Positions 11,593-22,200 of a DNA stretch of 64,000 bases are shown here, in pieces. The DNA lies in contig OY970830.1 of assembly GCA_963853835.1 (NCBI GenBank), positions 41,583,466-41,647,465 of the forward strand, in the 5' to 3' direction. The notes beneath the pieces were generated by a model, which worked only from the letters and a program-made list of their open reading frames with translations, searched no databases and was not told where the DNA came from. The translations under genes were made by a program, and so were the position numbers. How positions within the stretch are numbered: the first letter of the stretch is position 1; every line of letters starts with the position of its first letter. The stretch comes from Calendula officinalis (lineage: Eukaryota; Streptophyta; Magnoliopsida; Asterales; Asteraceae).

Positions 11593-11988
11593 TACTATGC
11601 ACGAATTCAAGGGGTTTCAAGCATCAAGATCTTCAATTCCATTCACATCATTGGTTCTAAAATCATTACTATCTTTATTATGTTTGTTTTGTTGAACTTT
11701 TACGTTTGTTTTGTGATGATTGGCATGTCTATGTGCTAAATGATTTAATATTCGCTATGATTAGATGAAATCTAGGATTTAGGTTTGGTATTTTTAGGAT
11801 TTTAACATTGGTTTTGAACACTTGTTTTTATATCAAAGACCCTTTTGATTAATTCTTGAATGTTGATTGTTTTAACTATTGATTATTGATTGTTTTTGTT
11901 GAGTGACCACTAGTAAATTTAGTTAATAATTACTTCAACTTTTCACTCCGGTGACGTAGTTGGCAATCCACTAGACTTAGGGATTCGA
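11593..11988 (+). repeat. Partial Athila LTR
   Basis: Nearly identical to 14353-14748 inside the complete LTR: it begins GCTACTATGCACGAATTC and ends CTTAGGGATTCGA. On the left it joins C1; on the right it jumps directly to Athila 3' internal sequence (GGAGCCGCCATTTATGG). Both edges are therefore rearrangement breakpoints, not LTR ends. Confidence 0.75.
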
Positions 11989-12110
11989 TGGAGCCGCCAT
12001 TTATGGGCCATGGTCATGGACATCCCGGAGTGTCTGGTTCCAGAGCGGGTCCCTAGTCATTTGACCCGTACCAAAATTTATATGCCGATGTTCATGCTTT
12101 ACAGGTCGAC

Positions 12111-12320
12111 ATGGCAGGATTGAGGACGGACTTTAGCGGGATGAGGCATCACATGGATAGCATGACCTTACAGCTCCGAAGAAAATATTATCAAGGAGAA
12201 AGAGCTCAAGCATTCCAATACCGGCAAGCCCCCATAACACCACTCGAGGCCCAGAACCCGTTACCTTATTGGGGCCCGAACTTACCAGCCCCGCCAAACT
12301 ACCCGACTTATGAAGACTAG
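12111..12320 (+). pseudogene. C-terminal scrap of an Athila late ORF
   Basis: A 69-codon frame ends in a Pro/Tyr-rich tail (PLPYWGPNLPAPPNYP). Upstream, 11991-12110 is also coding-like in character but contains a stop. Athila-type elements carry an ORF between pol and the 3' LTR with such a low-complexity end, so position and composition suggest its terminus. No conserved domain is left to confirm this. Confidence 0.35.
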
Positions 12321-13116
12321 TTCCAACAATATGATCCGACATCCCCTCGTGATGGGCGTGATCATTGATCATTTTCTTTGGGTTTCACAAACTGACCGTT
12401 TCGATTTGGTTGTACCATATTTTATTTTACTTCTCGTTAGCAACAACTTAATACTTTTTATCTTTTGAATTAGTTTATGTCTGAACTATGTTATCGTTTT
12501 ATGTTAGTTTTTGGTTCTAGTTATGATTTGATAGAATATGGTGAGCTTTGGAACTGGAGGGATTGCTAGAAAATGGATCATGCATTTGGATGATAACAAT
12601 ACTTGGAACACACAAAATCAAAATACCTTCAGGGAGTACCGTTTTCTTTTGCCTTTTACTTTTTGGTTTATAATTCTTTATTTTTATTGCATTGAGGGCA
12701 ATGCAACGTTTTAAGTGTGGGCATGGGGTATGGTATCCACCACTTGTTAGTATTCGTAGTAAATCATCTAAAATCAAACAAACCAATTTAATCAGAAATT
12801 TTTTTAGACACATCTCACCTTAGAAAACAATTTTTAGACAATAAAGTTCACTTTAAAGGGTAAAATTTTTCTTAGCTTTTATGTGTCAATTTTTGTGGCT
12901 TTTCGCCGATCTAATTATCTCTGTAACTCGTTAATTAAATCACTTCTTAACTTGGAAAATTTTAAATCCTTGTAAATCTATAGGCATTGTCTTTTAGAAA
13001 ATTAAGTTTAGCAAAGCTAACTCCCGATAACGTTATGTTGAATTAAGAGCTTTTAGTTTACGTGAATAAATTGCTAAATAATAAACATGAAAAATTTGAG
13101 AATCGGTGAGAATATT

Positions 13117-13421
13117 CAACCGGCCTTGTGCTCCCGACAAGTACGCCCGAGGGGTCCTTCAAACCTAGCATTCTAAGGTCAACTGATTTGGACATGTTGG
13201 TCGAAAGTCTTTTACGCGGGTTCACAATGTAAGCTGAGGTTCGAATCGATTCTTGAATAAATACCTAATGAAATACTTAGGGGGAACAATTAGCCGACCT
13301 TGGGTTCCCGACAAGTAAGCTCGCGGGGTCCTTTAAACCTAGCATACTAAGGTCAACTGATCTAAATATGTTGGCTGAAAGTCTTTTACGCGGGTGCTCA
13401 ATGAAAGTTGTGGTTCTCTCT
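13117..13421 (+). repeat. Diverged tandem duplication, two copies of about 150 bp
   Basis: 13117-13250 and 13287-13421 share CCCGACAAGTA, GGGGTCCTT, AAACCTAGCAT, CTAAGGTCAACTGAT and GAAAGTCTTTTACGCGGGT in the same order. It lies in the untranslated 3' region of the Athila element. Immediately downstream (13440-13530) AAACATGCAAAGCATG is repeated in an AAATAAAT-rich stretch. Confidence 0.7.
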
Positions 13422-13888
13422 TCCAAACAAAATAAATAATTAAAGTTAATAAACATGCAAAGCATGTATAGGAATAAATAAATAAAATAAATAAACATGC
13501 AAAGCATGAATAAATAAAGCAAATAAGCTACGAAATGAATAAATAAACTAAATTTTCTTCTTTTAACCTTAATAGTTGGGTGATTTTCATAAAGATGGTA
13601 TTTATAGGTTAGGCAAGGATGAATTAGGATCTAAGTTAAAAAGTAGTCTAATTAACATAGTTAAGGATTTGATTAGATTTGTGAAAAGTTAGCTGATGTC
13701 TTACACAAACTTGGGCATAAAATATAATGAGAAATTTTAACTGCTAAATGGACTAGGTTCTGAAAATTGTGGTGTTTTTATGAATAAATTGAGATGAAAT
13801 GTCGATTGTATTATAGTTTTATATATCTGATGGAGTTATTTTAATGATGATTTGCTTGAGGACAAACAAAGTTCAAGTGTGGGCATCT

Positions 13889-15319
13889 TGATATTAGCAT
13901 ATCTATACATATATTTATATGCCAATATACCTATTTTTGTATGTGTTTATTGATTAGAATATGATGTTATCATTCAAATATAGTATTCATTGTATTTTTC
14001 AGGCTATAGAAGAAAAAGTGACAAAAACGGGCCAAAACGACACAAGAAATGAAAATCTGCAGAAATTGGAGAGATAGCGCCGCTATCTATGGATAGCGAC
14101 GCTATCTATGGTCGCTATCTATCACGCTATTTTCTATCAAAACGCGATTTCGAGTCTCTGTTTGCCGAAGAAAAGAAGAGATCGCGCCGCTATCTTGAAG
14201 ATAGCGACGAGAATTAACGAGGGACTCAACATAGCGACGCAATTTTGAGAATAGCGACACGATTTTGGGCGGTCTGACACTTATATAAGCGAGATTGCAG
14301 ATCTAGGAAACACAACTTTTGACCTAATCAATTGGCAGCCGAAAAATACCCTAGGAGAGCTACTGTGCACGAATTCAAGGGGTTTCAAGCATCAAGATCC
14401 TCAATTCCATTCACATCATTGGTTCTAAAACCATTACTATCTTTATTATGTTTGTTTTGTTGAACTTTTACGTTTGTTTTGTGATGATTGGCATGTCTAT
14501 GTGCTAAATGATTTAATATCCGCTATGATTATATGAAATCTAGGATTTAGGTTTGGTATTTTTAGGATTTTAACATTGGTTTTGAACACTTGTTTTTATA
14601 TCAAAGACCCTTTTGATTAATTCTTGAATGTTGATTGTTTTAACTATTGATTGTTTTTGTTGAGTGACCACTAGCAAATTTAGTTAATAATTACTTCAAC
14701 TTTTCACTCCGGTGACGTAGTTGGAAATCCACTAGACTTAGGGATTCGAGTTTAAACATCAATAACTTAGATAAAAATTGGAAGTCTAATATTAGTAACG
14801 ACCAAGTTCTAGATTAGAAGGCGACGGAAATCCGAACCTAGATATAATTCACAAGCCGAAGTGTGACTATAGTATATTCTTTAGGGAATATTGTTATAGC
14901 CATTGTAGGAAGCTAGAGACCACTGCTTAGCTAACTTCTATAACACCAATTAAATCGGGACTTAACCAACCAAACCTAGACCTAGGTGGGATCGATCATA
15001 GTGAATATTCCCTCTCATAATTGAACACAATTTTACTAATTTGTCCATTTGTTTCAGTTTTCAAAAGCTCAAATTACTTTAAAATCAGTTTATTAAATTA
15101 ATTAGCTTAAAACAAAAACCCTACTTTATGCATTCACTTAGATTAAATTATTAGTATTAACTTACTTAGTCAGCATAACTGTTCCCTGCAGAAACGAATA
15201 TACCCGACGTACTTACCTGAACTGTATTACTCACGATTATGTCATACTTGCCTAAGAGTGTGGTAATCTAGAGAAGGCGTATTTTAGGTTATTATTTTAT
15301 AACTAGATTTTACACATCA
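13889..15319 (+). repeat. Complete Athila-type LTR (1431 bp)
   Basis: It starts TGATATTAGC just after the purine-rich 3' internal region and ends CACATCA just before a primer-binding site, giving TG...CA ends. It therefore serves as 3' LTR for the element on its left and 5' LTR for the gag-pol on its right. A TATA box (CTTATATAAGC) sits near 14281-14291. Upstream, 14060-14260 is packed with palindromes built on GATAGCG/CGCTATC. Confidence 0.75.
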
Positions 15320-15325
15320 AGTTTT

Positions 15326-15345
15326 TGGCGCCGCTGCCGCGGAAC
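15326..15345 (+). promoter_or_regulatory. Athila primer-binding site
   Basis: TGGCGCCGCTGCCGCGGAAC directly follows the LTR. It closely resembles the TGGCGCCGTTGCCGGGGA primer-binding sequence common in Athila-like gypsy elements. Confidence 0.7.
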
Positions 15346-15466
15346 AGTTGCGTGATTAGTAATTTAGAACTAATTTTTTAATCGATCCTTGTCTAAGAAT
15401 TCATTCTTAGATAATTTATTTTATTTTTATTGATTCTAGTAAACAGTTGCGTTTTTAACAATTGTC

Positions 15467-16651
15467 TTGAGGTTTTGCAGGTGTATGACCCGTAGCTCTG
15501 ACTCTGATCCGATATTACCGTATACTGAGCCGGAGAGACTTCTTCGCCAGCGATGTAGAGCAGTTTTAGCAGCGCAATACCTAGAGTCGATTCGCTTTCA
15601 AAGTATTAACAATCCCATTTTTGAGATGGGAGATCAACCAAATGCTCTAGAGGAGCAACCAATGTGGAACATTAGACAGACACCACCAACTCCCACTACT
15701 CCATCTATCACAGTTCCAGAATTGAACAATATCAATTTCGAGATTAAAGGTCAATTCCTTAGTATGGTGCGGCATCTGAACTTCGATGGCAGATTATGCA
15801 ATGATCCTAACAGACTTCTTGAGAACTTTCTGGAAATCTGTGAGTTGTTCAAACAACGAGACGTGTCGTTGGATGCCATGAGACTCAGATTGTTTCCTTT
15901 CAGTTTAACTGGGGATGCAAGAGAATGGGTTAAATCATTAGAGTCGGGCTCAATTACGACTTGGGATGAACTCCGAAGTCGCTTTATCACTCGATATTTC
16001 TCACCTGCTAAGGCTGATAAATTAAAAACTGATATTATGGCTTTCATGCAGGATTCAGGTGAGAAGTTGACGGATGCTTGGGAGAGATTGAAAGGTCTAT
16101 CGAGGAAATGCCCGAACCACGGTTTCGAGAAAAACAACATAGTACACATATTTTATAGGGGATTGGATTACACATCTCGTTCCCTCCTCGATTCCTCAAG
16201 TGGTGGGTTATTTATGTACAAAACTCCAACCCAAGCATACCAACTCGTTGAAGACCTATCCATGAACAGTATGGAATGGCAGACTGACAGATGGGCTGGA
16301 CAACTGAATTTGGTGGACGATAGACAGAACGATGAAGTGGCCGCATTAAAGAACAGTCAACAAGAATTCGAACGAAAATTAGATAAAATAACTAGTTGTT
16401 TACATACCATACAGGTTGGGTGTGACAAATGCAAAGGACCACATCTCACCAAAGACTGCACACAACAGCAACCAATGTCAGCAGATGAGGAGTTGAATTA
16501 TACCAACAATGGGTACCAAAATAATTATCAAGGTGGAAATCAAGGGTACAACAACAACAATCAGGGGTACAACAATAACAGAGGTTATAACAACAATAAC
16601 CAAAAAAATAACTACCCCCGAGAAACTCGATCCCCCTGGTTTCCAACGTGA
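15467..16651 (+). CDS. Athila-type Gag (N-terminal part, frameshifted at its end)
   Basis: A 394-codon frame. The core (residues about 100-260) carries LLENFLEICELFK, AMRLRLFPFSLTGDAREW and TTWDELRSRFITRYFSP, the retrotransposon Gag domain of Athila/Tat gypsy elements, which assembles the particle and binds element RNA. A short Cys region (CDKCKGPHLTKDC) resembles a degenerate zinc knuckle, followed by a Gly/Asn/Tyr-rich tail. The frame runs off near 16610-16625, at a C5 run shortly after an A7 run, where the continuing Gag-Pol reading is in another frame. That could be decay or a frameshift site; single-base decay is likelier. The start could also be the later ATG at 15626. Confidence 0.7.
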   Translation: MRFCRCMTRSSDSDPILPYTEPERLLRQRCRAVLAAQYLESIRFQSINNPIFEMGDQPNALEEQPMWNIRQTPPTPTTPSITVPELNNINFEIKGQFLSMVRHLNFDGRLCNDPNRLLENFLEICELFKQRDVSLDAMRLRLFPFSLTGDAREWVKSLESGSITTWDELRSRFITRYFSPAKADKLKTDIMAFMQDSGEKLTDAWERLKGLSRKCPNHGFEKNNIVHIFYRGLDYTSRSLLDSSSGGLFMYKTPTQAYQLVEDLSMNSMEWQTDRWAGQLNLVDDRQNDEVAALKNSQQEFERKLDKITSCLHTIQVGCDKCKGPHLTKDCTQQQPMSADEELNYTNNGYQNNYQGGNQGYNNNNQGYNNNRGYNNNNQKNNYPRETRSPWFPT

Positions 16652-18053
16652 TAATCAGACAAATCAACCACCGCGAGAGAATGCTGCAGGTCAAGGGCCA
16701 AAATCCTCAATGGAAATTTTGCTCGAGAAATATATGGAAAAACAAGAAAAGAAAGCTGAAGAACAAGATCAAATTATCAGAAATCAGCAAGCAGCGATTC
16801 AAAGCTTAGAAAGGAATCTGGGTAGAATAGCTGAGACTTTACAGGAACGTCCACAAGGAAGTCTACCACCCCGTACACAAGATAATCATAAACGGGGATT
16901 CGAGAATGTTAAAGCCATCACCACTCGAAGTGGTAAAACGGTAAGTTCACCTGTATTAAATACTGATGAAAATTCTTGTGATGTACATGTTAATGAGGAG
17001 ACTCAAAGTGATGAAGAGGAGATAGCTATAGAGAAGATTGAAATGCCAAAAGAGCAGGAGAAGGTAAAACCAAAGGAGACGCTTAAGCCCACTAAACCAG
17101 AGGCAACGAACTCGTACACACCGAAGGTCCCTTTCCCTCAGCGATTAAGGAAAGAAAAGCTTAAAGAGAAATATGGTAAGTTCGTTGACATGATAAAACA
17201 GGTGCGCATTAACGTTCCTTTGGTTGACATGTTAGTAGGTATGCCGAACTATGGGAAGTTCATCAAGGATTTGGTATCTAGCAAGACACTGACTGAGGAT
17301 GCGTCGTCAGCAGTACTAAGTGAGGAATGCTCAGCGATCCTCCAGCCAAACATGCCTCCAAAGAAAGGCGATCCAGGGAGTTTTATTATCCCTTGTCTTA
17401 TAGATAACTTACCACCCTATATGGCACTAGCGGACTTAGGAGCTAGCATAAATTTAATGCCCTTGTCGATGTACCTTAAATTAGGATTAACAGACCTTAA
17501 AACGACTAGGATGAGTGTTAGACTAGCAGACCTATCATTCAAATACCCGTTAGGCATAGCAGAGAATGTCCCAGTAAAAGTCGATAGGTTCGTATTCCCT
17601 GCTGATTTTTTCATCCTAGATATTCCAGAAGAGCCCAATGTCCCTCTCATCTTAGGGAGACCCTTTCTGAACACTGCCAGTGCCATAATCTTGGTTGCTG
17701 AAAAACAGCTTAGTCTAGGTGTCGGGAATGACCGCGTCACTTTTTCCATCGAGAAAGCGATGAGGCATACCTCTGCCTCCGATGATACATGCAATTTCAT
17801 CGACATCATCGATGTTTGCATGGAGGAGGAAATCACTTCATTTCTCGACCTAGATTGTGATGACATCACTATTCATGGTAATGTTGCTCTAGATTCCCCC
17901 GAATCCATCCAAGATCTCTCAGAGCTCGAGGAATTACTTCGCCTTGACGAAGAGGGTTCAGAGGAAAATGAAGATGATTTTGAAAAATTCGACCCAGAAA
18001 AAAAATCACTGAATCAAAACATCTTTAGAGGACCCTCCTTCATTAGAGCTTAA
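16620..18053 (+). CDS. Athila-type Gag end and aspartic protease
   Basis: The frame reads on from Gag after the shift near 16615. It contains a charged coiled-coil-like stretch (EKYMEKQEKKAEEQ), a basic-acidic linker, then a retropepsin-like domain: YMALADLGASINLMPLSMY holds the active-site D-L-G-A-S, and FILGRP-like PLILGRPFLNTA is the conserved second block. Athila proteases commonly have DLGAS here. The frame ends at 18053 after an A-rich run; downstream sequence resumes coding in another frame. It releases mature Gag and Pol proteins in intact elements. Confidence 0.75.
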   Translation, partial: EKLDPPGFQRDNQTNQPPRENAAGQGPKSSMEILLEKYMEKQEKKAEEQDQIIRNQQAAIQSLERNLGRIAETLQERPQGSLPPRTQDNHKRGFENVKAITTRSGKTVSSPVLNTDENSCDVHVNEETQSDEEEIAIEKIEMPKEQEKVKPKETLKPTKPEATNSYTPKVPFPQRLRKEKLKEKYGKFVDMIKQVRINVPLVDMLVGMPNYGKFIKDLVSSKTLTEDASSAVLSEECSAILQPNMPPKKGDPGSFIIPCLIDNLPPYMALADLGASINLMPLSMYLKLGLTDLKTTRMSVRLADLSFKYPLGIAENVPVKVDRFVFPADFFILDIPEEPNVPLILGRPFLNTASAIILVAEKQLSLGVGNDRVTFSIEKAMRHTSASDDTCNFIDIIDVCMEEEITSFLDLDCDDITIHGNVALDSPESIQDLSELEELLRLDEEGSEENEDDFEKFDPEKKSLNQNIFRGPSFIRA

Positions 18054-18054
18054 A

Positions 18055-18660
18055 CCGTTACCTGACCACTTAGAGTATGCTTTCCTACAAGGAGAATCTG
18101 AACTACCAGTCATCATCTCTTCGAACCTATCATCTACCGAAAAAGCCAAATTGGTGAATATCCTGAAATCTCACAAACAGGCCCTTGCCTGGAAAACCGC
18201 GGACATACCGGGTATCAACCCTATCTTCTGTACACACAAAATCCCCATGGAGGACAATTTCAAGCCAGGTGTACAAAGACAAAGAAGGTTGAACCCGAAT
18301 ATGAAAGATGTGGTCAAAAAGGAGGTTTTAAAACTGCTTGATGCAGGTCTCATCTATCCCATCTCAGATAGTCCATGGGTGAGTCCGGTCCAAGTGGTTC
18401 CAAAAAAGGGATGATGAAAGTTGTTCATAATGATAAGAATGAACTTGTTCCAACTCGAACTATCACGGGGTGGCGAGTGTGCATTGACTACCGAAAACTC
18501 AATGATGCAACTCGCAAGGATCACTTTCCTCTACCCTTCATTGATCAAATGTTAGAGAGACTAGCCGGAAATAACTTCTATTGTTTCTTGGACGGTTTCT
18601 CTGGCTACTTTCAAATCCCCATCGATCTCGAGGACCAAGAAAAAACCACCTTCACATGTC
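18055..18660 (+). pseudogene. Athila reverse transcriptase, first part
   Basis: Sequence preceding 18151 and the frame 18151-18414 give KSHKQALAWKTADIPGI, followed by DAGLIYPISDSPWVSPVQVV. After a shift near 18408 the next frame gives GWRVCIDYRKLNDATRKDHF and CFLDGFSGYFQIPI, the conserved RT blocks before the catalytic motif. The frame breaks at 18660 because C2 has inserted; the rest of RT resumes at 28781. Frameshifts show the gene was already decaying, or decayed afterwards. Confidence 0.85.
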
Positions 18661-19156
18661 TGTTAAGGCAAAAAGCCTTACCCCTTTGGATCTTAAGATA
18701 ACAAAACAACCTAGACTAGCTTTGATTAATATGTAGAATAATATAGCTAAGTTTAGGTCTGATACTGAGTGATCAGTATTAGAACTCAGTATCAGTACTC
18801 AGTATCAAATAGTGATACTGAGTAGAAGGACTGAGTGATACTCAGTATAGTAACGGACTAAGATCAAATCCCTTGATCTTAGTCATTTTCCTTGCTTAGT
18901 CCTTCGGTTACTCCTTTGCTCATTATGTAAGATCTCTATAACATTATAAATAGAGATAATCTTGCAAAGGAGTACTCACCAATTTACTTTACACATTCAC
19001 ATCTTTTGTAATTGATCAGTGGTCTTGTTATTCCGCAACAAGCCACACTTAGTGGATTTATACATTGACCATATTCTTGTGTTATCACTTTAATATTTCT
19101 CTAAGTATAATATTCTATCAATTAACATTATAAACCAGGGTTGTTGTGACCTAACA
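18661..19156 (+). repeat. C2 5' LTR
   Basis: It begins TGTTAAGGC and ends CCTAACA. 18761-18850 is dense in GATACTGAG/CTCAGTATC in both orientations. A TATA box (TTATAAATAGAG) near 18943-18954 marks the promoter of the genomic RNA. Confidence 0.95.
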
Positions 19157-19158
19157 AC

Positions 19159-19171
19159 TGGTATCAGAGCA
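19159..19171 (+). promoter_or_regulatory. C2 primer-binding site
   Basis: TGGTATCAGAGCA begins two bases after the LTR and matches the end of initiator methionine tRNA, the usual copia primer. Confidence 0.9.
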
Positions 19172-19254
19172 GGCTAAATAATCTTCTATTTAGTCGATCT
19201 ATAACCCTGGCAGCCATTTCCTACATCTATCCCTCCAACACTCAAAAATCCAAA

Positions 19255-22200
19255 ATGTCTACAATTATTGCACCAGTTATGTCTGGAAAGGGAGTACCCA
19301 TCTTTGATGGAAAAGACTTCCATCAATGGAAGCTCAAAGCTCAGTGGTATCTTGAATCTATTCATCATGAGATGCTCACTGTGCTAAATGATGGTCCCAT
19401 CATTCCACAAACTGTGGAACCGGTTGCTGCTACTGATGATGCTCCTGAGGGCATAAGATCTGTACCTAAACTAAAGCACAACTGGACTGACACTGACCGT
19501 CAGTTGTATGATTTAGACTCCAGAGCTAAAGGAGTGATTGGTAATGCTGTTACAAAAGAGATACTTAATGCAATTATGAAATTGCCAACAGCAAAGGCTA
19601 TGTGGGATAGCCTATCAGTCACTTATGAAGGTACAGCAAAGGTGAAATTGCAAAGAAAAAGCAACATGAGAAGGAAATATGAAAATTTCTTTTCAACTCC
19701 AAATGAAGACATCACCACTCTCTATAACAGGTTCAATACTGTTATCCATGATTTAATCAGTGTAGGCATTGTGAAAGAGGAAGGAGAGCTTGTTCAAAAG
19801 TTTCTGGATAGCCTTCCTCAACAATTTCTTGACATGACAAATTCTGTCAATGCTGCTAACAACATTGAGTCATACACTCTTCAAACTTTGTATGGTTTAA
19901 TGCTGAATCATGAGGAGAATAATGCTGCAAGACTGATCAACTGGAAGAAAACTGACAAGTCTTCCACTGGTATGGCTCTAGTTGTGCAACAGGCTTATAC
20001 TGTGACTGAGCCAGAGGAACCAGAAGTTGATCTTGCTGATGCTGAGGCAGAAGAGCTTGAAACTCAAATGGCTCTCATGTCTATGAAGCTGGATCAGTTG
20101 AAGAAGAAGAGGCTTGGTATTAGCTCTTCTAATACTGACCCTAGATCAGGTCTGTGCTATAGGTGTGGAAAGCCTGGACATATTGCTGCAAATTGTCATA
20201 CTAAGTCTTCTGAGACTGACCAAAATGACAAGATTGCATACCGAGCAAAAAGATATAGAGACAAATATGTCAAGCTGAAGAATTGGAGCAAGGGAAAGAG
20301 GGCCGAAGGAAATGGAGCACCTCATCAAGCACTTTACTCAGAAGCCTGGATGGATGAAGAGTTAAGTGATGATGAAGAGGAGATTGAAAATAAAGCCTTT
20401 ATGGCTTTCACTGAAGATGATTTGAAGAGTTCCTTTGAAAAGGATATCAAAGAGGCTGAGAGGATGAGTGTTCATACTGATTGGGATTCCACTCAGTTGT
20501 ACAAGGGTGACAGAAAGTGGTACTTAGATAGTGGCTGCTCAAGACACATGACAGGCAGTATGGAATACCTTCTTAATTATACTCCAGAGAAGGGTCCTTC
20601 TGTCAAGTTTGGAGATGACTCGGTGGGAAAGACAAGAGGTTATGGTCTGATCAAGGCAGGCAACATAACTTTTAAAAGAGTTGCCTATGTAGAGGGTCTT
20701 AAACACAATCTGCTCAGTATTAGCCAGATGTGTGATGATGACAATGAAGCTCGATTCAGAAAGGTTGCAGGAATCATCTACAATGATAAAGGGCAGCCTG
20801 TACTCATTGCTAGAAGAGAAAAAGACGTATATGTGGTCAACCTATCTGAAATAGACCCAACTATTCGAGTATGCCTGCTTTCTAAAGTCAAGCCAGAATT
20901 ACATTGGCTATGACACAAGAAACTCTCTCACATAAATTTTAGAAATATCAACGAGCTCAGTATGAAGAAACTGGTGAGAGGATTGCCCACAATTACTTAT
21001 TCAAAAGATAAGTTATGCTCAGCATGTGAAATGGGCAAGCAGAAGAAGAGTTCATTCAAGTCAAAAGTCAATCATTCCATCAATGAACCTCTTACTATGA
21101 TACATATGGATCTTTTTGGCCCCATCAGCACACCATCTTTGGCCAAAAAGATCTATACTCTAGTCTTAGTTGATGAATTCTCAAGATATACTTGGGTCAT
21201 CTTCCTCAAGACTAAGTCAGATGCAACAACAGAAATCATTGCCTTTATAAAAAGAGAGGAACTTCAAAAAGGCAACAAGGTCAAGCAACTTAGAAGTGAC
21301 CATGGTACTGAGTTTAAGAACTCAGTATTAGCAGATTTCTGTGAAGAAAAAGGAATCATTCAAAACTTCTCTGCAGCCTACACACCCCAACAAAATGGTG
21401 TTGTAGAAAGAAAGAACAGAACACTGATTGAAGCTGCAAGAACTTTATTATGCCATGCTGGACTGGCACTGAGTTTCTGGGCTGAAGCTGTAAACTGTGC
21501 AAATTTCACTCAGAATAGAGCCACTATAGTCCAAAGACATCTGAAGACTCCATATGAGTTATACAATGGCAAGATTCCTAATGTGGAATATTTCCACATC
21601 TTTGGGAGTAAATGTTTTGTACTCAGTACAAAACAAAATCTCAATAAATTTGCTCCCAAAGCAAATGAAGGTGTGTTCATGGGCTACTCTCCACACTCCA
21701 AAGCTTTCAGAGTGTATATCATCTCAACCAAGATGATTGTAGAATCCATTCATGTCACATTCGATGAAGATCAGAATGAGCATTCTACCTCAGCAAGTGA
21801 AGACATAAGTGGCATAGATATTCTATGCAATCCAGAACACTCCATTGCTGAACAGCCTAAGTTTCATCCACACTTTATTCCTAATAAATTTAATGAAACT
21901 GATCAAGTTCAAACTCAGTATCACTCAAATGCGTCTAATACTGAGGTTCCCATATCAGAGGACCTTCATACTGAGTTTCCAACTAATGATCTGAACCACT
22001 CTATTTATGAAGAAGGTGAAACATCCAACACTTCACAAGAATCCACATCAACTTTGCAAAATGAAGATGAACATCACCCTACACTGTCTAATACTGATCA
22101 GAATTCCACTCAGTATCAGACAGACAACACATCAAATCAACAAGATATTGTTGATCCTATCTCAAATGCTTCCTTAGGAAACAATTTAAGGGAACACAGA

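Larger units (their letters stand above)
11989..13888 (+). mobile_element. 3' internal region of an Athila-type gypsy element
   Basis: It holds the decayed end of a late ORF (to 12320), then non-coding DNA with GAGGGCAATGC and AAGTGTGGGCATGGGG near 12690-12727, and finally GAGGACAAAC...TTCAAGTGTGGGCATC (13858-13887) directly before the LTR. Such GTGTGGG purine-rich strings are typical of the polypurine-tract region of Athila-like elements. It belongs to an element whose 3' LTR is the one at 13889. Confidence 0.65.

Noticed and set aside
12133..12372. Minus-strand ORF in the Athila 3' region
   Set aside because: It is antisense to the better supported plus-strand late-ORF scrap.
20911..20913. 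Programmed stop-codon readthrough in C2
   Set aside because: The TGA replaces the Trp of LHWLW inside the integrase zinc region, is explained by one base change, and lacks an obvious readthrough context. Gag-Pol control would not be placed there.
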